Source: Elizabethkingia meningoseptica_A
GTDB taxonomy: Bacteria; Bacteroidota; Bacteroidia; Flavobacteriales; Weeksellaceae
NCBI RefSeq assembly: GCF_045762675.1
Contig: NZ_JBJDLK010000006.1
Span: 124,001-188,000 of the forward strand
DNA: 64,000 bases
Direction of reading: 5' to 3'
The translations under genes and the position numbers were made by a program. Positions 1 to 7,378 of this stretch are shown piece by piece. The stretch's first letter is position 1, and every line of letters starts with the position of its first letter. The notes under the pieces are model-generated. The model saw only the letters and a program-made list of their open reading frames with translations. It did not search any database and was not told where the DNA came from.

Positions 1-67
1 TCCATACTCCTGATTCAGGGCATTTCTCTCCTGTTTTTGCTTTTGTTCCTAATGGTTTTCTTTCCAT
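1..67 (-). CDS. N-terminal part of a small YjzC-like protein (cut by window edge)
   Basis: An ATG at 67 on the minus strand opens a frame running off the window start. The first 22 residues begin MERKPLGTK and contain a GEKCPESGVW stretch, which resembles the start of small YjzC-like proteins of Bacteroidota and Firmicutes. The frame is too short for domain analysis. A 7-2-7 inverted repeat lies about 58 bases upstream of the start. The identification rests on remembered similarity of the N-terminus only. Confidence 0.45.
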   Translation of the reverse strand, partial: MERKPLGTKAKTGEKCPESGVW

Positions 68-124
68 AATTTAATTTTTAATTGGTTTAACACTTCAAAA
101 GTAAATCGCCGCCAAAAGCTTTCC

Positions 125-140
125 TTACGGAAATCCGTAA
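125..140. promoter_or_regulatory. 7-2-7 inverted repeat, candidate operator
   Basis: Two 7-base arms, TTACGGA and TCCGTAA, are separated by two bases. This 7-2-7 geometry is known for NarL-family response regulators. A close match occurs at 3889-3904, and a NarL-family regulator is encoded between the two sites. The link is inference. Confidence 0.4.
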
Positions 141-146
141 AACAAA

Positions 147-176
147 AAAACCTTTCAAAAAATTTGAAAGGTTTTT
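147..176. terminator. Hairpin terminator, possibly bidirectional
   Basis: Arms AAAACCTTTCAAA and TTTGAAAGGTTTT pair perfectly around a 3-base loop. T-runs follow on both strands. On the minus strand it could end the transcript of the response regulator gene, 240 bases after its stop. Confidence 0.55.
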
Positions 177-419
177 AAAAGAGAAGCCCTGTCAAGATTT
201 AAAACATTCCAAGGCTGTTTCTGTAAGAAGCATCTGAGCAAGCTGAGTTTCCTGTATTCAGTATAATCACAGTTGTGATGCAATTCTTTTATTATTGTAG
301 TTTAGATGCTTGCAGCATGACAAACAATGTGGGTTTTCAATCTTATTATTTGTTCTTGATAGTAGGACTAATCGTAATTTGAAGTTCTAACTTCGTACTT
401 CTAAATTCTAATTTCTCCC

Positions 420-1085
420 TTATATTAAGCCCATATCTTTAAAGATAGCCACTACCTGTTCTGTAGTATTTACATTTAAAGATTCTTTCAGCCCATTCAG
501 TCTTTTTTCCACACTACTCAGACTGGAAGGACGAACACCATTTTCTTTCAGATGATCTGAAATTGCCTGTTGTCTCATTCCCTGGCAAAGCAGGTCTACA
601 AGCGTAATATCATACGAAGTAAATTCATAGGAGTTTTTCTCTTTTATCGACTTTTTCAGATTCATCGAAATATGCTTCTCATTATTGTACACAGCCTGAA
701 TTGCTTTTTTCAGCTCCTTAGTGTCTTCTCTTGCTTTTGAAACATAGCCGTTAATCTGGTATTTGCTAAACAAATTATCAATAATATTCGGTTTTTTCTC
801 GATGGAAAAAACAATCACTTTTATATCCGGTTGTATCTTTTTCACGGCTTCAATCAGTTCTGAACCACTTTTCAGGTTTTGTTCCCGGTGATCTTCATCA
901 AAAGATAAATCTGTAATGAGTAATTCAAACGGCTGTTTTTCATGGATTGCCATTTGTACGCGCTGCAAAGCATCATCACAATAGTAAACATATTTGGATT
1001 CTTCAATTTTCAGATCTTCCAATGCTTTCTCTACAGAAATATTAGAGCTCTCATAATCTTCAGCAACAAGGATTTTTTTAAACAT
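420..1085 (-). CDS. NarL/LuxR-type response regulator
   Basis: A 221-residue two-component response regulator. The receiver domain spans about residues 1-130, with the acidic pair E9/D10, the likely phospho-acceptor D59 in LLITDLSFD, and a conserved Lys near 97 in VFSIEKK. A LuxR-type helix-turn-helix lies at about 155-215. It is encoded 14 bases downstream of the TPR histidine kinase on the same strand, so the two are almost certainly co-transcribed partners. Targets are not known. Palindromes at 125-140 and 3889-3904 have the 7-2-7 layout typical of NarL-family binding sites and are candidates. The HTH region is divergent from textbook LuxR domains, so the DNA-binding assignment is good but not certain. 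Confidence 0.85.
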   Translation of the reverse strand: MFKKILVAEDYESSNISVEKALEDLKIEESKYVYYCDDALQRVQMAIHEKQPFELLITDLSFDEDHREQNLKSGSELIEAVKKIQPDIKVIVFSIEKKPNIIDNLFSKYQINGYVSKAREDTKELKKAIQAVYNNEKHISMNLKKSIKEKNSYEFTSYDITLVDLLCQGMRQQAISDHLKENGVRPSSLSSVEKRLNGLKESLNVNTTEQVVAIFKDMGLI

Positions 1086-1099
1086 ATTGTATTGGTATT

Positions 1100-2755
1100 T
1101 TATTGAACAGAAAATTTTAGTTCAGCTTTAAAGCCTTCACCACTGTCAAAAGTAATAGTCCCGCCAATAGTTTCCATACGGTTTCCCGTATTTTTAATTC
1201 CGTTCTTCGGAGAAAATGTTTCACTCCCTATTCCGTTATCTGAATACCGAATAATGATATCATTCTGAATACGACTCATTCTGATAATCACACGGGTTGC
1301 CTGACTGTGTTTTTTCATGTTCGTCATAAGTTCCTGTAACACATTATACACTTCAGATTGTATCTCTTTATTGAATTCATCCCAGCCAATTTCAGAAATT
1401 CCTACCTGCACAAGCTGTACAGTGTCTTTTGAAGAATATGATTCCAGCATTTTGACTAAATGCTTTTCGTCTGTAGGCTCATGATCATAAGAAATATCCC
1501 GGGAAATCTCATAAATACCTTCGAGTTTATCCAGTAAAACTTCTTTTTTCATTTCCGGAGTATTTTCCACTTCCGACATTACCCGGTATACTTTGTTTGC
1601 AACTTTGTCATGTACTTTTTTGGAATACCTCAGTTCTGTATTTTTAACTTCCAGTTCTTTTTCTTTTTCTAATCTTTTCTTTCTTCTCTTATACCAAAAG
1701 ATACCAACAATTAGCATAGCCAGCAAACACACCAGACCAGCATATTGCTTCAGAATCAGGTTTTGTTTCTTCACATTATCGGCCTGTGATTTTTGAAAAT
1801 CGGCTTTACTTTTTTCTGTTTCATAACGGATTAAGGCAAACTGATTTTTCGCTTTGTTTCTTGCCGTTTGTAAACTGTCATTCAATTTTTGATACGTCAG
1901 AAAATACTCTTTTGATTTCTCAGGAGTTTCAAGGATAACTAATTTTTGTAAAGCTTCAATTTGATCATTCGGGTTTTTAATCTGTTGAGCTACATTATAC
2001 ATCTTATGGGCATACAGCAAAGCTGAATCGGGTTGTTTTTTTGTATAATAATCAGCCAAATGAGCATAGCTGGAGTTTTGGCCAAAAATGTCTTTCTCAT
2101 CCAATCGGATATTAAGAGCCTTTTTAAATTCCGGAACAGGATTATAATCCGAGTTTTGAAGCCATTTTGTGTATGCTAGATTATCACTAATTGTATTTTT
2201 TTCTTTTACTAATAATTCATTTTCTTTTCCAAGATACTTATAAAGTAGTATAGCTTGGTCAAATTTTTTAAGATTTCTATATACTATGGCTTTATTATTA
2301 AAATAAGAATCAATATCCTTATGATCTTGAGAAAACTTTATAGCCAAATCATAAAACTTAAGTGCATTATTATAATTTTTCAAATTAAAACTAATAACTC
2401 CTAAGTTATTATAATTAGCACTGATATAATCAAGCTGTTCTTTGTCATTTTCATTAAAATATTTTGTAGCTTCCAAGGAAGTTTCCTGCGCCCCAAAATA
2501 ATCGCCCTGATCTGTTAAAATAATGCCCATATTCATCAGGCATTTTCCTACGCCCAGACTGTCATTATTTTTCAGATAGAATTCTTTGGCCTTATTAAAG
2601 TATTGAAAAGCATTTATCGGGTCTTTCTTGTCCAGATAAGACCATGCTTTTTCATAATAGGAGTTATTTGTTTTTTGTGATTGACTAACCTTATTTTTTT
2701 CCTTTTGGGTACATGAAACCATTAAAACAAATAATAAAAAGTAGAGTATTCTCAA
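1100..2755 (-). CDS. Lipidated TPR sensor histidine kinase
   Basis: A 551-residue sensor kinase. A lipoprotein-type signal ends at C15 (LMVSC). Tetratricopeptide-like helical repeats fill about 33-300, followed by a coiled coil (300-335) and one transmembrane helix at about 339-355. The kinase half has a HisKA_3-like dimerisation helix with H382 (KKVHDKVAN), an N-box (ELMTNMKKH, N479) and the G1 box DNGIG (506-510). This is the NarX/DesK-type kinase class found with NarL regulators. TPR sensors of this kind in Bacteroidota are thought to bind periplasmic peptides or proteins. The three small secreted-looking peptides encoded immediately upstream are therefore candidate ligands, which is inference. 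The gene has its own upstream spacer (2756-2924) with a 15-bp palindrome. Confidence 0.85.
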   Translation of the reverse strand: MRILYFLLFVLMVSCTQKEKNKVSQSQKTNNSYYEKAWSYLDKKDPINAFQYFNKAKEFYLKNNDSLGVGKCLMNMGIILTDQGDYFGAQETSLEATKYFNENDKEQLDYISANYNNLGVISFNLKNYNNALKFYDLAIKFSQDHKDIDSYFNNKAIVYRNLKKFDQAILLYKYLGKENELLVKEKNTISDNLAYTKWLQNSDYNPVPEFKKALNIRLDEKDIFGQNSSYAHLADYYTKKQPDSALLYAHKMYNVAQQIKNPNDQIEALQKLVILETPEKSKEYFLTYQKLNDSLQTARNKAKNQFALIRYETEKSKADFQKSQADNVKKQNLILKQYAGLVCLLAMLIVGIFWYKRRKKRLEKEKELEVKNTELRYSKKVHDKVANKVYRVMSEVENTPEMKKEVLLDKLEGIYEISRDISYDHEPTDEKHLVKMLESYSSKDTVQLVQVGISEIGWDEFNKEIQSEVYNVLQELMTNMKKHSQATRVIIRMSRIQNDIIIRYSDNGIGSETFSPKNGIKNTGNRMETIGGTITFDSGEGFKAELKFSVQ

Positions 2756-2813
2756 GATGATTATATTTTCAGCCTAAGTTAAAAAAATAAAGCGTAAAAT
2801 ATTTAACCTTTAC

Positions 2814-2851
2814 TTTTTATACAATAAACACCTTAGTTTATTGTATAAAAA
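2814..2851. promoter_or_regulatory. Perfect 15-bp inverted repeat upstream of the kinase
   Basis: Arms 2814-2828 and 2837-2851 (core ATACAATAAA / TTTATTGTAT) are perfectly complementary around an 8-base loop. It lies 59 bases upstream of the kinase start, after the peptide-gene terminator. It could be a second terminator or an operator. The AT-rich stem with A/T tails fits either. Confidence 0.5.
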
Positions 2852-2893
2852 ATTTAGTAATCGAGATTAGTAGGGATTACTCTATCAACAGAA

Positions 2894-2916
2894 AAGGGCA
2901 ACAAATTGTTGCCCTT
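2894..2916 (-). terminator. Intrinsic terminator after peptide gene 1
   Basis: AAGGGCAACAA pairs perfectly with TTGTTGCCCTT across one base, and T residues follow on the minus strand. It sits just after the stop of the small gene 2925-3101. Confidence 0.75.
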
Positions 2917-2924
2917 CATTATAA

Positions 2925-3101
2925 TTATTTTTTAGGATTTTGCCCTGTATCTCCACTCGTATCACCATCAATTTCACCTCCCGGATCTGTATGGTCTCCG
3001 TCTGCACTAAAAGCAGAGATAGTTGTTGGGTGGTTTACGGGTGCTGGTGTAGTATTATTTGGAAATGCTAAGCCTAATAACATTAATAAAAACTGAATCA
3101 T
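2925..3101 (-). CDS. Tandem small peptide 1 (58 residues)
   Basis: A 58-residue frame starting MIQFLLMLLGLAFP and ending QNPKK. A very short hydrophobic N-terminus lacking a charged n-region is followed by a Pro/Thr segment (TPAPVNHPTT), the conserved FSADGD motif, and an acidic Gly-rich tail (DPGGEIDGDTSG). It is one of three adjacent paralogs (also 3170-3343 and 3409-3579) that are nearly identical in protein and DNA, and each is followed by its own hairpin terminator. Conservation across three copies with silent changes supports real coding. I do not recognise the family. The peptide is probably exported or membrane-attached. Its place directly upstream of a TPR sensor kinase suggests, without proof, a signalling role. 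Confidence 0.75.
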   Translation of the reverse strand: MIQFLLMLLGLAFPNNTTPAPVNHPTTISAFSADGDHTDPGGEIDGDTSGDTGQNPKK

Positions 3102-3137
3102 TTGCGTTAAATTTTAAGTTAGAAAGTAAATATAACA

Positions 3138-3161
3138 AAAGGCAACATTTCTGTTGCCTTT
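3138..3161 (-). terminator. Intrinsic terminator after peptide gene 2
   Basis: AAAGGCAACA pairs with TGTTGCCTTT around a 4-base loop, followed by TTTTG on the minus strand. It lies 9 bases beyond the stop of gene 3170-3343 and 36 bases before the next peptide start. Confidence 0.7.
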
Positions 3162-3169
3162 CCATTAAA

Positions 3170-3343
3170 CTATTTTCTTGGAATTTTCCCATTATCCCCA
3201 CTCGTATCACTTTCTCCACCTCCCGGATCTGCCTGATCTCCGTCTGCACTAAAAGCAAAAATAGTAGTTGGCTGGTTTACAGGTGCCGGTGTGTTGTTAT
3301 TTGGAGATGCTAAACTTAATAACATCAATAAAAACTGAATCAT
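3170..3343 (-). CDS. Tandem small peptide 2 (57 residues)
   Basis: The second copy in the tandem family starts MIQFLLMLLSLASP and ends KIPRK. It keeps the TPAPVN.PTT segment, the FSADGDQ motif, and an acidic tail (DPGGGESDTSGD). Differences from copies 1 and 3 lie mainly in the last 15 residues, so the N-terminal two thirds are under constraint while the C-terminus diverges. That pattern would suit a peptide whose tail gives specificity. The start codon is preceded by the same aacgcaa leader as copy 1. Function unknown. Confidence 0.75.
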   Translation of the reverse strand: MIQFLLMLLSLASPNNNTPAPVNQPTTIFAFSADGDQADPGGGESDTSGDNGKIPRK

Positions 3344-3381
3344 TTGCGTTAAATTTTAAGTTAAAAACCAAATATAAAAAA

Positions 3382-3402
3382 AGACGGTAATTAATACCGT
3401 CT
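3382..3402 (-). terminator. Intrinsic terminator after peptide gene 3
   Basis: AGACGGTA pairs with TACCGTCT around a 5-base loop, with a run of seven T residues following on the minus strand. It sits directly after the stop of gene 3409-3579. Confidence 0.75.
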
Positions 3403-3408
3403 CTTAAA

Positions 3409-3579
3409 CTATTTTTTTGGAGTTTGTATGGTCTCTCCACTCGTATCAATCTCACCTCCCGGATCTGTCTGATCCCCATCTGCGCTAAAAGCAGAAATAG
3501 TGGTTGGATGGTTTACGGGTGCTGGTGTAGTATTATTTGGAAATGCTAAGCCGAGTAGCATTAAAATTAGCTGAATCAT
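3409..3579 (-). CDS. Tandem small peptide 3 (56 residues)
   Basis: The first gene of the trio in transcription order, 56 residues, starting MIQLILMLLGLAFP and ending TIQTPKK. It shares the TPAPVNHPTTISAFSADGDQ region almost exactly with copy 1 but has a different, shorter tail (EIDTSGETIQ). Its upstream region (3580-3951) is rich in inverted repeats and must contain the main promoter of the group. Function unknown; likely exported. Peptide genes this small are often missed by annotation pipelines. Confidence 0.75.
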   Translation of the reverse strand: MIQLILMLLGLAFPNNTTPAPVNHPTTISAFSADGDQTDPGGEIDTSGETIQTPKK

Positions 3580-3617
3580 TGTTCAAAAATTTAAAAATTG
3601 ACATAGTTTTTCTTCCT

Positions 3618-3743
3618 CTCGTGATTTACCACGAGCTGTACACCTTGTTAAAAAAGAAGCGCTTCTTAAATTTTTGGGAAGTAGACCTTCAAAAACGGAG
3701 GGGCAAATTCTGCTTCCCAACCCAGAGATCTGATCTCCGTTTT
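3618..3743 (-). ncRNA. Candidate structured leader RNA of the peptide genes
   Basis: Five inverted repeats are packed into 126 bases. They are CTCGTG/CACGAG (3618-3635); the 14-base palindrome AAGAAGC/GCTTCTT (3654-3667); a 12-bp stem TTGGGAAGTAGA/TCTGCTTCCCAA (3674-3685 with 3709-3720, one G-T pair); GAGATC/GATCTC (3725-3737); and AAAACGGAG/CTCCGTTTT (3692-3700 with 3735-3743). The last pairing starts inside the loop of the 12-bp stem, so it would form a pseudoknot or an alternative fold. It matches no riboswitch class I know. It could be a 5' leader or a separate small RNA. Confidence 0.35.
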
Positions 3744-3888
3744 ATCCGGTCGTTTTAAAAATCAGTTTTGTACTTTAGTTTTTATAAGTTTTTGTTTCTC
3801 ACTGATTTCTATGGCAAAGTAAAGACAATGCACAAGGCAAGGGTTAGAAAATTCTTGGAAAGTTTTTGGAAAGTTTTTACGCCATTTT

Positions 3889-3904
3889 ATACGGAAAACC
3901 GTAA
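3889..3904. promoter_or_regulatory. Second 7-2-7-like inverted repeat
   Basis: ATACGGA-AA-ACCGTAA has the same layout and core (TACGG/CCGTA) as the site at 125-140. It sits about 50 bases upstream of the start at 3952. The distance to the putative -7 box suits an activator site. Confidence 0.4.
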
Positions 3905-3951
3905 TTTTTTCCACACAGGATATTCTATTTTGCCGGTAAAATTTTAGAGGT

Positions 3952-4770
3952 ATGGCAAAATTTTTAGCTCAGAAGAAAAAATTACTTGAAGATGTCTATG
4001 AAAAGGCTTCTAACGAAACAACCGAGATCTCATTTAGTGGTATTACTAAATATCTTGAAAGAACATTACAGGATGACCATAGGATTCAGCTAAGTCACAG
4101 AAGTTTTGAAAACTATTATAAGGCTATAGTTAAAGAAGAAAATGGAAATTATAATATAAAACCCGATATATTAAATGATCTCAGTAAATATTTAGGTTAT
4201 GATACTTTTAGAGAATATTGCTCAGAATGGAAAACTATTGAATACTCAATAGAGCACACAATCTCAAAAATAGTTATCAATATTGTAAACAAGCCGCTTT
4301 TAAACCTTCCTGATTTCTTTCATAAGCAAAGCCATATGGGAATTATAGGAATTCTTCTTTTATTTGGAACTTTTATAGGTGGTATAAGCTTTATTAGAAG
4401 TAATAATAAAGAAATCAACAGCAAATCTGTAAGCAATGACTTCATACGTTTTATAATTGGTGTGCCGGAAGAAAAAAGATGTATGTATTGGAACGATAGT
4501 GCATATACTTCTGTTGCTTGTGAAGATAAGACCCTTTATAAAAATATAATTCCTGTTGATTCTTTGGATTTAAAAAATTTCAGAAAAATCACCAGACCAG
4601 ACACTTTAACCTGGGAAAATGCCATAGATAAAGTCTGGTATTCTAAACGCTGGAGTAAAGTAGATTTTTTTACTACAACAAACAGAAAAGGAACGAACCC
4701 CAAAAACGGAGCGACATTGCGTCCTGTAACAGAAAAAATTATCGAAAAATATGCCCATGAGAACAAGTAA
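3952..4770 (+). CDS. Single-pass membrane protein of unknown function
   Basis: A 272-residue protein with a charged, helical N-terminal cytoplasmic region (about 1-115), one transmembrane helix at about 128-149 (GIIGILLLFGTFIGGISFI) and a C-terminal region of about 120 residues predicted outside the cytoplasm. That region ends with a basic, Thr/Asn-rich segment (TTTNRKGTNPKNGATLRP). The N-terminal region has the look of the small helical domains at the start of many flavobacterial membrane proteins, but I cannot assign it to a family. It is divergent from the peptide genes, with a 7-2-7 palindrome upstream, so it may belong to the same regulatory circuit. No catalytic motif is visible. Confidence 0.7.
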   Translation: MAKFLAQKKKLLEDVYEKASNETTEISFSGITKYLERTLQDDHRIQLSHRSFENYYKAIVKEENGNYNIKPDILNDLSKYLGYDTFREYCSEWKTIEYSIEHTISKIVINIVNKPLLNLPDFFHKQSHMGIIGILLLFGTFIGGISFIRSNNKEINSKSVSNDFIRFIIGVPEEKRCMYWNDSAYTSVACEDKTLYKNIIPVDSLDLKNFRKITRPDTLTWENAIDKVWYSKRWSKVDFFTTTNRKGTNPKNGATLRPVTEKIIEKYAHENK

Positions 4771-4846
4771 TATAGATGCTTGCTATAGGTTACTAACTGT
4801 TAACATAACTTAAAATTCTATACCTGTAAAAGGAAAATAATTGTTG

Positions 4847-4854
4847 TATCTTTG
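4847..4854 (+). promoter_or_regulatory. Bacteroidota -7 promoter box
   Basis: TATCTTTG matches the TAnnTTTG -7 consensus. It implies transcription from about 4861, which rules out upstream start codons near 4852 and supports the ATG at 4909 for the following gene. No clear -33 TTG is seen at the right distance. Confidence 0.5.
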
Positions 4855-4908
4855 AAAGAGGTTAGGTTTTTGCATAAGCATAACTTCATTCAAAATCACA
4901 ATATCACA

Positions 4909-5652
4909 ATGCAGCGTAACGATTATCATGACTCCGGCTTTATTCATTTTGAAAACTTTTTTGGAGAGAAAGAACTTCAGGAAATAGAGCGTGTGCTCAA
5001 AAAATTCCATAAAAGCTGGCTATCGGCTAATGAAAAGGACTATAAACAAGGGTGTATAAACAGCCACAGTATTACAGCAGGAGATTATATCAGCGAACAC
5101 GAACGTTTAGAGGTATTCAAATTTATCAGCCAGGAAAAAATCCGGGAAATTATCAGCAGTATTTTTCCTGCAAAAGCTGTATTCCTTAACACACAACTGT
5201 TCTTCGATCCGTTTAACCCAAGACAACACAATTACTGGCACCGGGATATCCAGTATACCGGATTAAATATTGAATCACAAAAAGAAAAAATTCAGCAACA
5301 GAATGTCGTCCATTTCAGAATACCATTCAAACCTGAACTCGGGATTGAATTAATCCCCGGCACCCACAAAAACTGGGATCTGCCTGAAGAAGAGGAAACC
5401 CGGTTAGCACAAAATGGACGATCGCCAAGCGACAGCCTGGAACGGGGCAAAATCATTCCTCTGGACAGAGGTGATTTATTGGCCTTTTCTGCGAATATGA
5501 TTCACAGAGGATTATACGGCAGAAACCGTTTTTCTTTTGATATTATTTTCTGTGATGACTCTCCTGATTTCAAGGAATTTATTGATCCTAAAAATCAGCC
5601 CAATCAGCAGGAAATACAGGTATTGAATTCCGAATTATTTCATGTCCGGTAA
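4909..5652 (+). CDS. Phytanoyl-CoA dioxygenase (PhyH) family oxygenase
   Basis: A 247-residue member of the Fe(II)/2-oxoglutarate oxygenase PhyH family. The HxD iron-binding motif is visible as WHRDIQYTG, and the distal His with the 2-oxoglutarate-binding Arg as MIHRGLYGRNR. GIELIPGTHKNWD is the typical PhyH strand before the distal His. The start at 4909 (MQRNDYHDSGF) is preferred because the upstream in-frame start overlaps the -7 box, and because PhyH proteins begin near the DSGFIHFENFF motif. The substrate cannot be told from sequence; family members hydroxylate small molecules, lipids or antibiotics. It stands alone. Confidence 0.85.
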   Translation: MQRNDYHDSGFIHFENFFGEKELQEIERVLKKFHKSWLSANEKDYKQGCINSHSITAGDYISEHERLEVFKFISQEKIREIISSIFPAKAVFLNTQLFFDPFNPRQHNYWHRDIQYTGLNIESQKEKIQQQNVVHFRIPFKPELGIELIPGTHKNWDLPEEEETRLAQNGRSPSDSLERGKIIPLDRGDLLAFSANMIHRGLYGRNRFSFDIIFCDDSPDFKEFIDPKNQPNQQEIQVLNSELFHVR

Positions 5653-5729
5653 TTGGACACTGAAACATTATTGATTATTTAAACACCACAAAAAATAGGA
5701 ATCAGCAAAAAAATGATTCACCACATACT

Positions 5730-6512
5730 ATGGATATTAAAGCCATTTTTTTCGACATCGACGGAACATTATTAAGTTTTAAAACACATCAGGTGCCCGC
5801 TTCCACGGAAGAAGCCATCCGGATTCTGAAAGAAAAAGGAATTTATGTTTTTGTTTCCACCGGACGTTCGTATAACGATATTGGTCATATCAAATACCTG
5901 GACTTTGATGGATTCATCACCTACAACGGCGGCTACTGTATTACAAAGGAGGGAGAGGTACTCTTTAAAAAATGTATAAATCCTAATGATATACAGGCTT
6001 TACTGGATTATGCCGACGCTAACCCGCTGAGTTTTTCGCTGATGTCTGAACACGGGAATTTTATTCACGATGTGACACCGGAAATAGCCGGAATGTATGC
6101 ACACCTTAATCTTCCTGTACCTCCTTTGGTAGACCTGAGTAATACAGATACTGTAAATGTGCTTCAGGGGAACATTTTTATCTCCGCAGAGGAAGAGCCA
6201 GCATTTATGGATAAAGTAATGCCGGATTCTGTGGCTTCGCGTTGGTCACCGCTATTTGCAGATGTAAACCCTAAAGGACAAAGTAAGCAGGTCGGCATTG
6301 AGGTATTCTGTAAACATTACGGAATCGATATCGCCCAGACCATGGCTTTTGGGGATGGCGGTAATGATATTACCATGCTGAAACATGTTGCAGTTGGAAT
6401 TGCTATGGGAAATGCCAATCCGGAGGTAAAAGAAATAGCAGATTATATCACATCCGATGTTGATGATAACGGAATATGGAATGCATTAAAACATTTTGGA
6501 GTTATAGACTAA
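5730..6512 (+). CDS. HAD-IIB (Cof-type) phosphatase
   Basis: A 260-residue haloacid dehalogenase-superfamily hydrolase of the Cof/YbiV type, cytoplasmic. Motif I is FFDIDGT with nucleophile D9 and acid/base D11. Motif II is STGR (43-46). The motif III Lys lies in KGQSKQVG and motif IV is GDGGNDITML. The type-IIB cap sits between motifs II and III. Length and order are normal for enzymes that dephosphorylate sugar phosphates, flavin precursors or pyridoxal phosphate; substrate unknown. It follows the PhyH gene by 77 bases. A possible long-loop terminator is present downstream (6585-6655). Confidence 0.88.
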   Translation: MDIKAIFFDIDGTLLSFKTHQVPASTEEAIRILKEKGIYVFVSTGRSYNDIGHIKYLDFDGFITYNGGYCITKEGEVLFKKCINPNDIQALLDYADANPLSFSLMSEHGNFIHDVTPEIAGMYAHLNLPVPPLVDLSNTDTVNVLQGNIFISAEEEPAFMDKVMPDSVASRWSPLFADVNPKGQSKQVGIEVFCKHYGIDIAQTMAFGDGGNDITMLKHVAVGIAMGNANPEVKEIADYITSDVDDNGIWNALKHFGVID

Positions 6513-6584
6513 TCCCATAATCAGGTAAAAAATTGCATAACAATCAATGCATTCGTACCAAAAATCGATTGTTGCCTGCCTTTT

Positions 6585-6655
6585 TCGGGAACAAGAAACC
6601 CTAAAAACTGACAGGAGGAAAGAAAAAACTGCAGCGTTCCCGATGTATTTTTTTG
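6585..6655 (+). terminator. Possible terminator with long loop
   Basis: TCGGGAAC (6585-6592) pairs with GTTCCCGA (6636-6643), which is followed by TGTATTTTTTTG. The loop of 43 bases is longer than usual, so this is a weak call for the end of the HAD gene transcript. Confidence 0.3.
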
Positions 6656-6784
6656 ACAAAATGCCTTTTTGACATGATGAAATCCATTAAAATACAGACG
6701 AATTTCAGAAAAAAAATATCTGTGCTAAACCGGCGTTAATTCTTTATTTCTTTGTAAGTTAGCCCCGGTTAAAGACAATAAAAA

Positions 6785-7363
6785 ATGACTCCTGAAGTAA
6801 AAATTATAAACACCGAAATTTTATCCGATGACTGGTATACCCTACGAAAGGTAACATTCGAATATATAAAAAAAGACGGCAGTATTCAGACACAAAGCAG
6901 AGAGGCTTATGACCGTGGAAACGGTGCCACCATACTTTTGTACAATCGGGATACCCAAACCGTTATTCTTACCAGACAATTCAGACTTCCTACTTATGTA
7001 AACGGTAACCATACCGGAATGCTCATAGAGGCTTGTGCCGGACTTCTGGATAAAGATAATCCGGAAGACTGTATCAGAAGAGAAACAGAAGAGGAAACCG
7101 GCTATAAGGTAAAAGATGTCCGTAAGATTTTTGAAGCTTATATGTCTCCCGGATCTGTAACTGAAATTCTGCATTTCTTTATTGCAGAATATTCCAAAGA
7201 AATGAAAGTTGCCGAAGGCGGTGGACTCGAAGAAGAGGATGAAGATATTGAAGTGATGGAGGTCAATATTGATCAGGCACTCCGGATGATCCAATCCGGA
7301 GAAATAAAAGATGCCAAAACCATTATGCTTTTACAATACGTCAGACTTCACCAGATCCTCTAA
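6785..7363 (+). CDS. nudK: NUDIX hydrolase, NudK (GDP-mannose pyrophosphatase)-like
   Basis: A 192-residue NUDIX hydrolase. The Nudix box runs from AGLLDKDNPEDCI to RRETEEETGY, with the EExG core RETEEETGY. The flanks (YMSPGSVTE, HFFIAEYS, GGGLEEEDEDIEVMEV, IKDAKTIMLLQY) follow the NudK family closely. E. coli NudK hydrolyses GDP-mannose to GMP and mannose-1-phosphate. Length matches the family. The next gene starts 15 bases after the stop and is probably in the same transcript. Confidence 0.88.
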   Translation: MTPEVKIINTEILSDDWYTLRKVTFEYIKKDGSIQTQSREAYDRGNGATILLYNRDTQTVILTRQFRLPTYVNGNHTGMLIEACAGLLDKDNPEDCIRRETEEETGYKVKDVRKIFEAYMSPGSVTEILHFFIAEYSKEMKVAEGGGLEEEDEDIEVMEVNIDQALRMIQSGEIKDAKTIMLLQYVRLHQIL

Positions 7364-7378
7364 TAAAGTTTACAAAAT

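Larger units (their letters stand above)
68..419. other. Intergenic region with a hairpin and a palindrome
   Basis: No credible gene is visible in these 352 bases. The left part holds a 7-2-7 inverted repeat (125-140) and a perfect hairpin (147-176). The rest is AT-rich with short degenerate repeats near 375-415 of the GAAGTT/AACTTC kind. Confidence 0.5.
3580..3951. other. Divergent intergenic region with dense inverted repeats
   Basis: These 372 bases separate the peptide genes (minus) from the membrane protein gene at 3952 (plus). They hold the structured block 3618-3743, the 7-2-7 palindrome near 3889-3904 and a near-consensus -7 box (TATTTTG, 3926-3932) facing the plus-strand gene. I see no further reading frame of note. 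Confidence 0.55.

Noticed and set aside
3055..3313. Alternative longer frames on both strands across the tandem peptide genes
   Set aside because: The triplicated MIQ...FSADGD frame is conserved in all three copies with synonymous changes; the other frames are not conserved.
6842..7294. 150-codon frame opposite nudK
   Set aside because: It lies entirely antisense to a well-conserved NUDIX gene, is Cys/Phe/His-rich and has no domain pattern.
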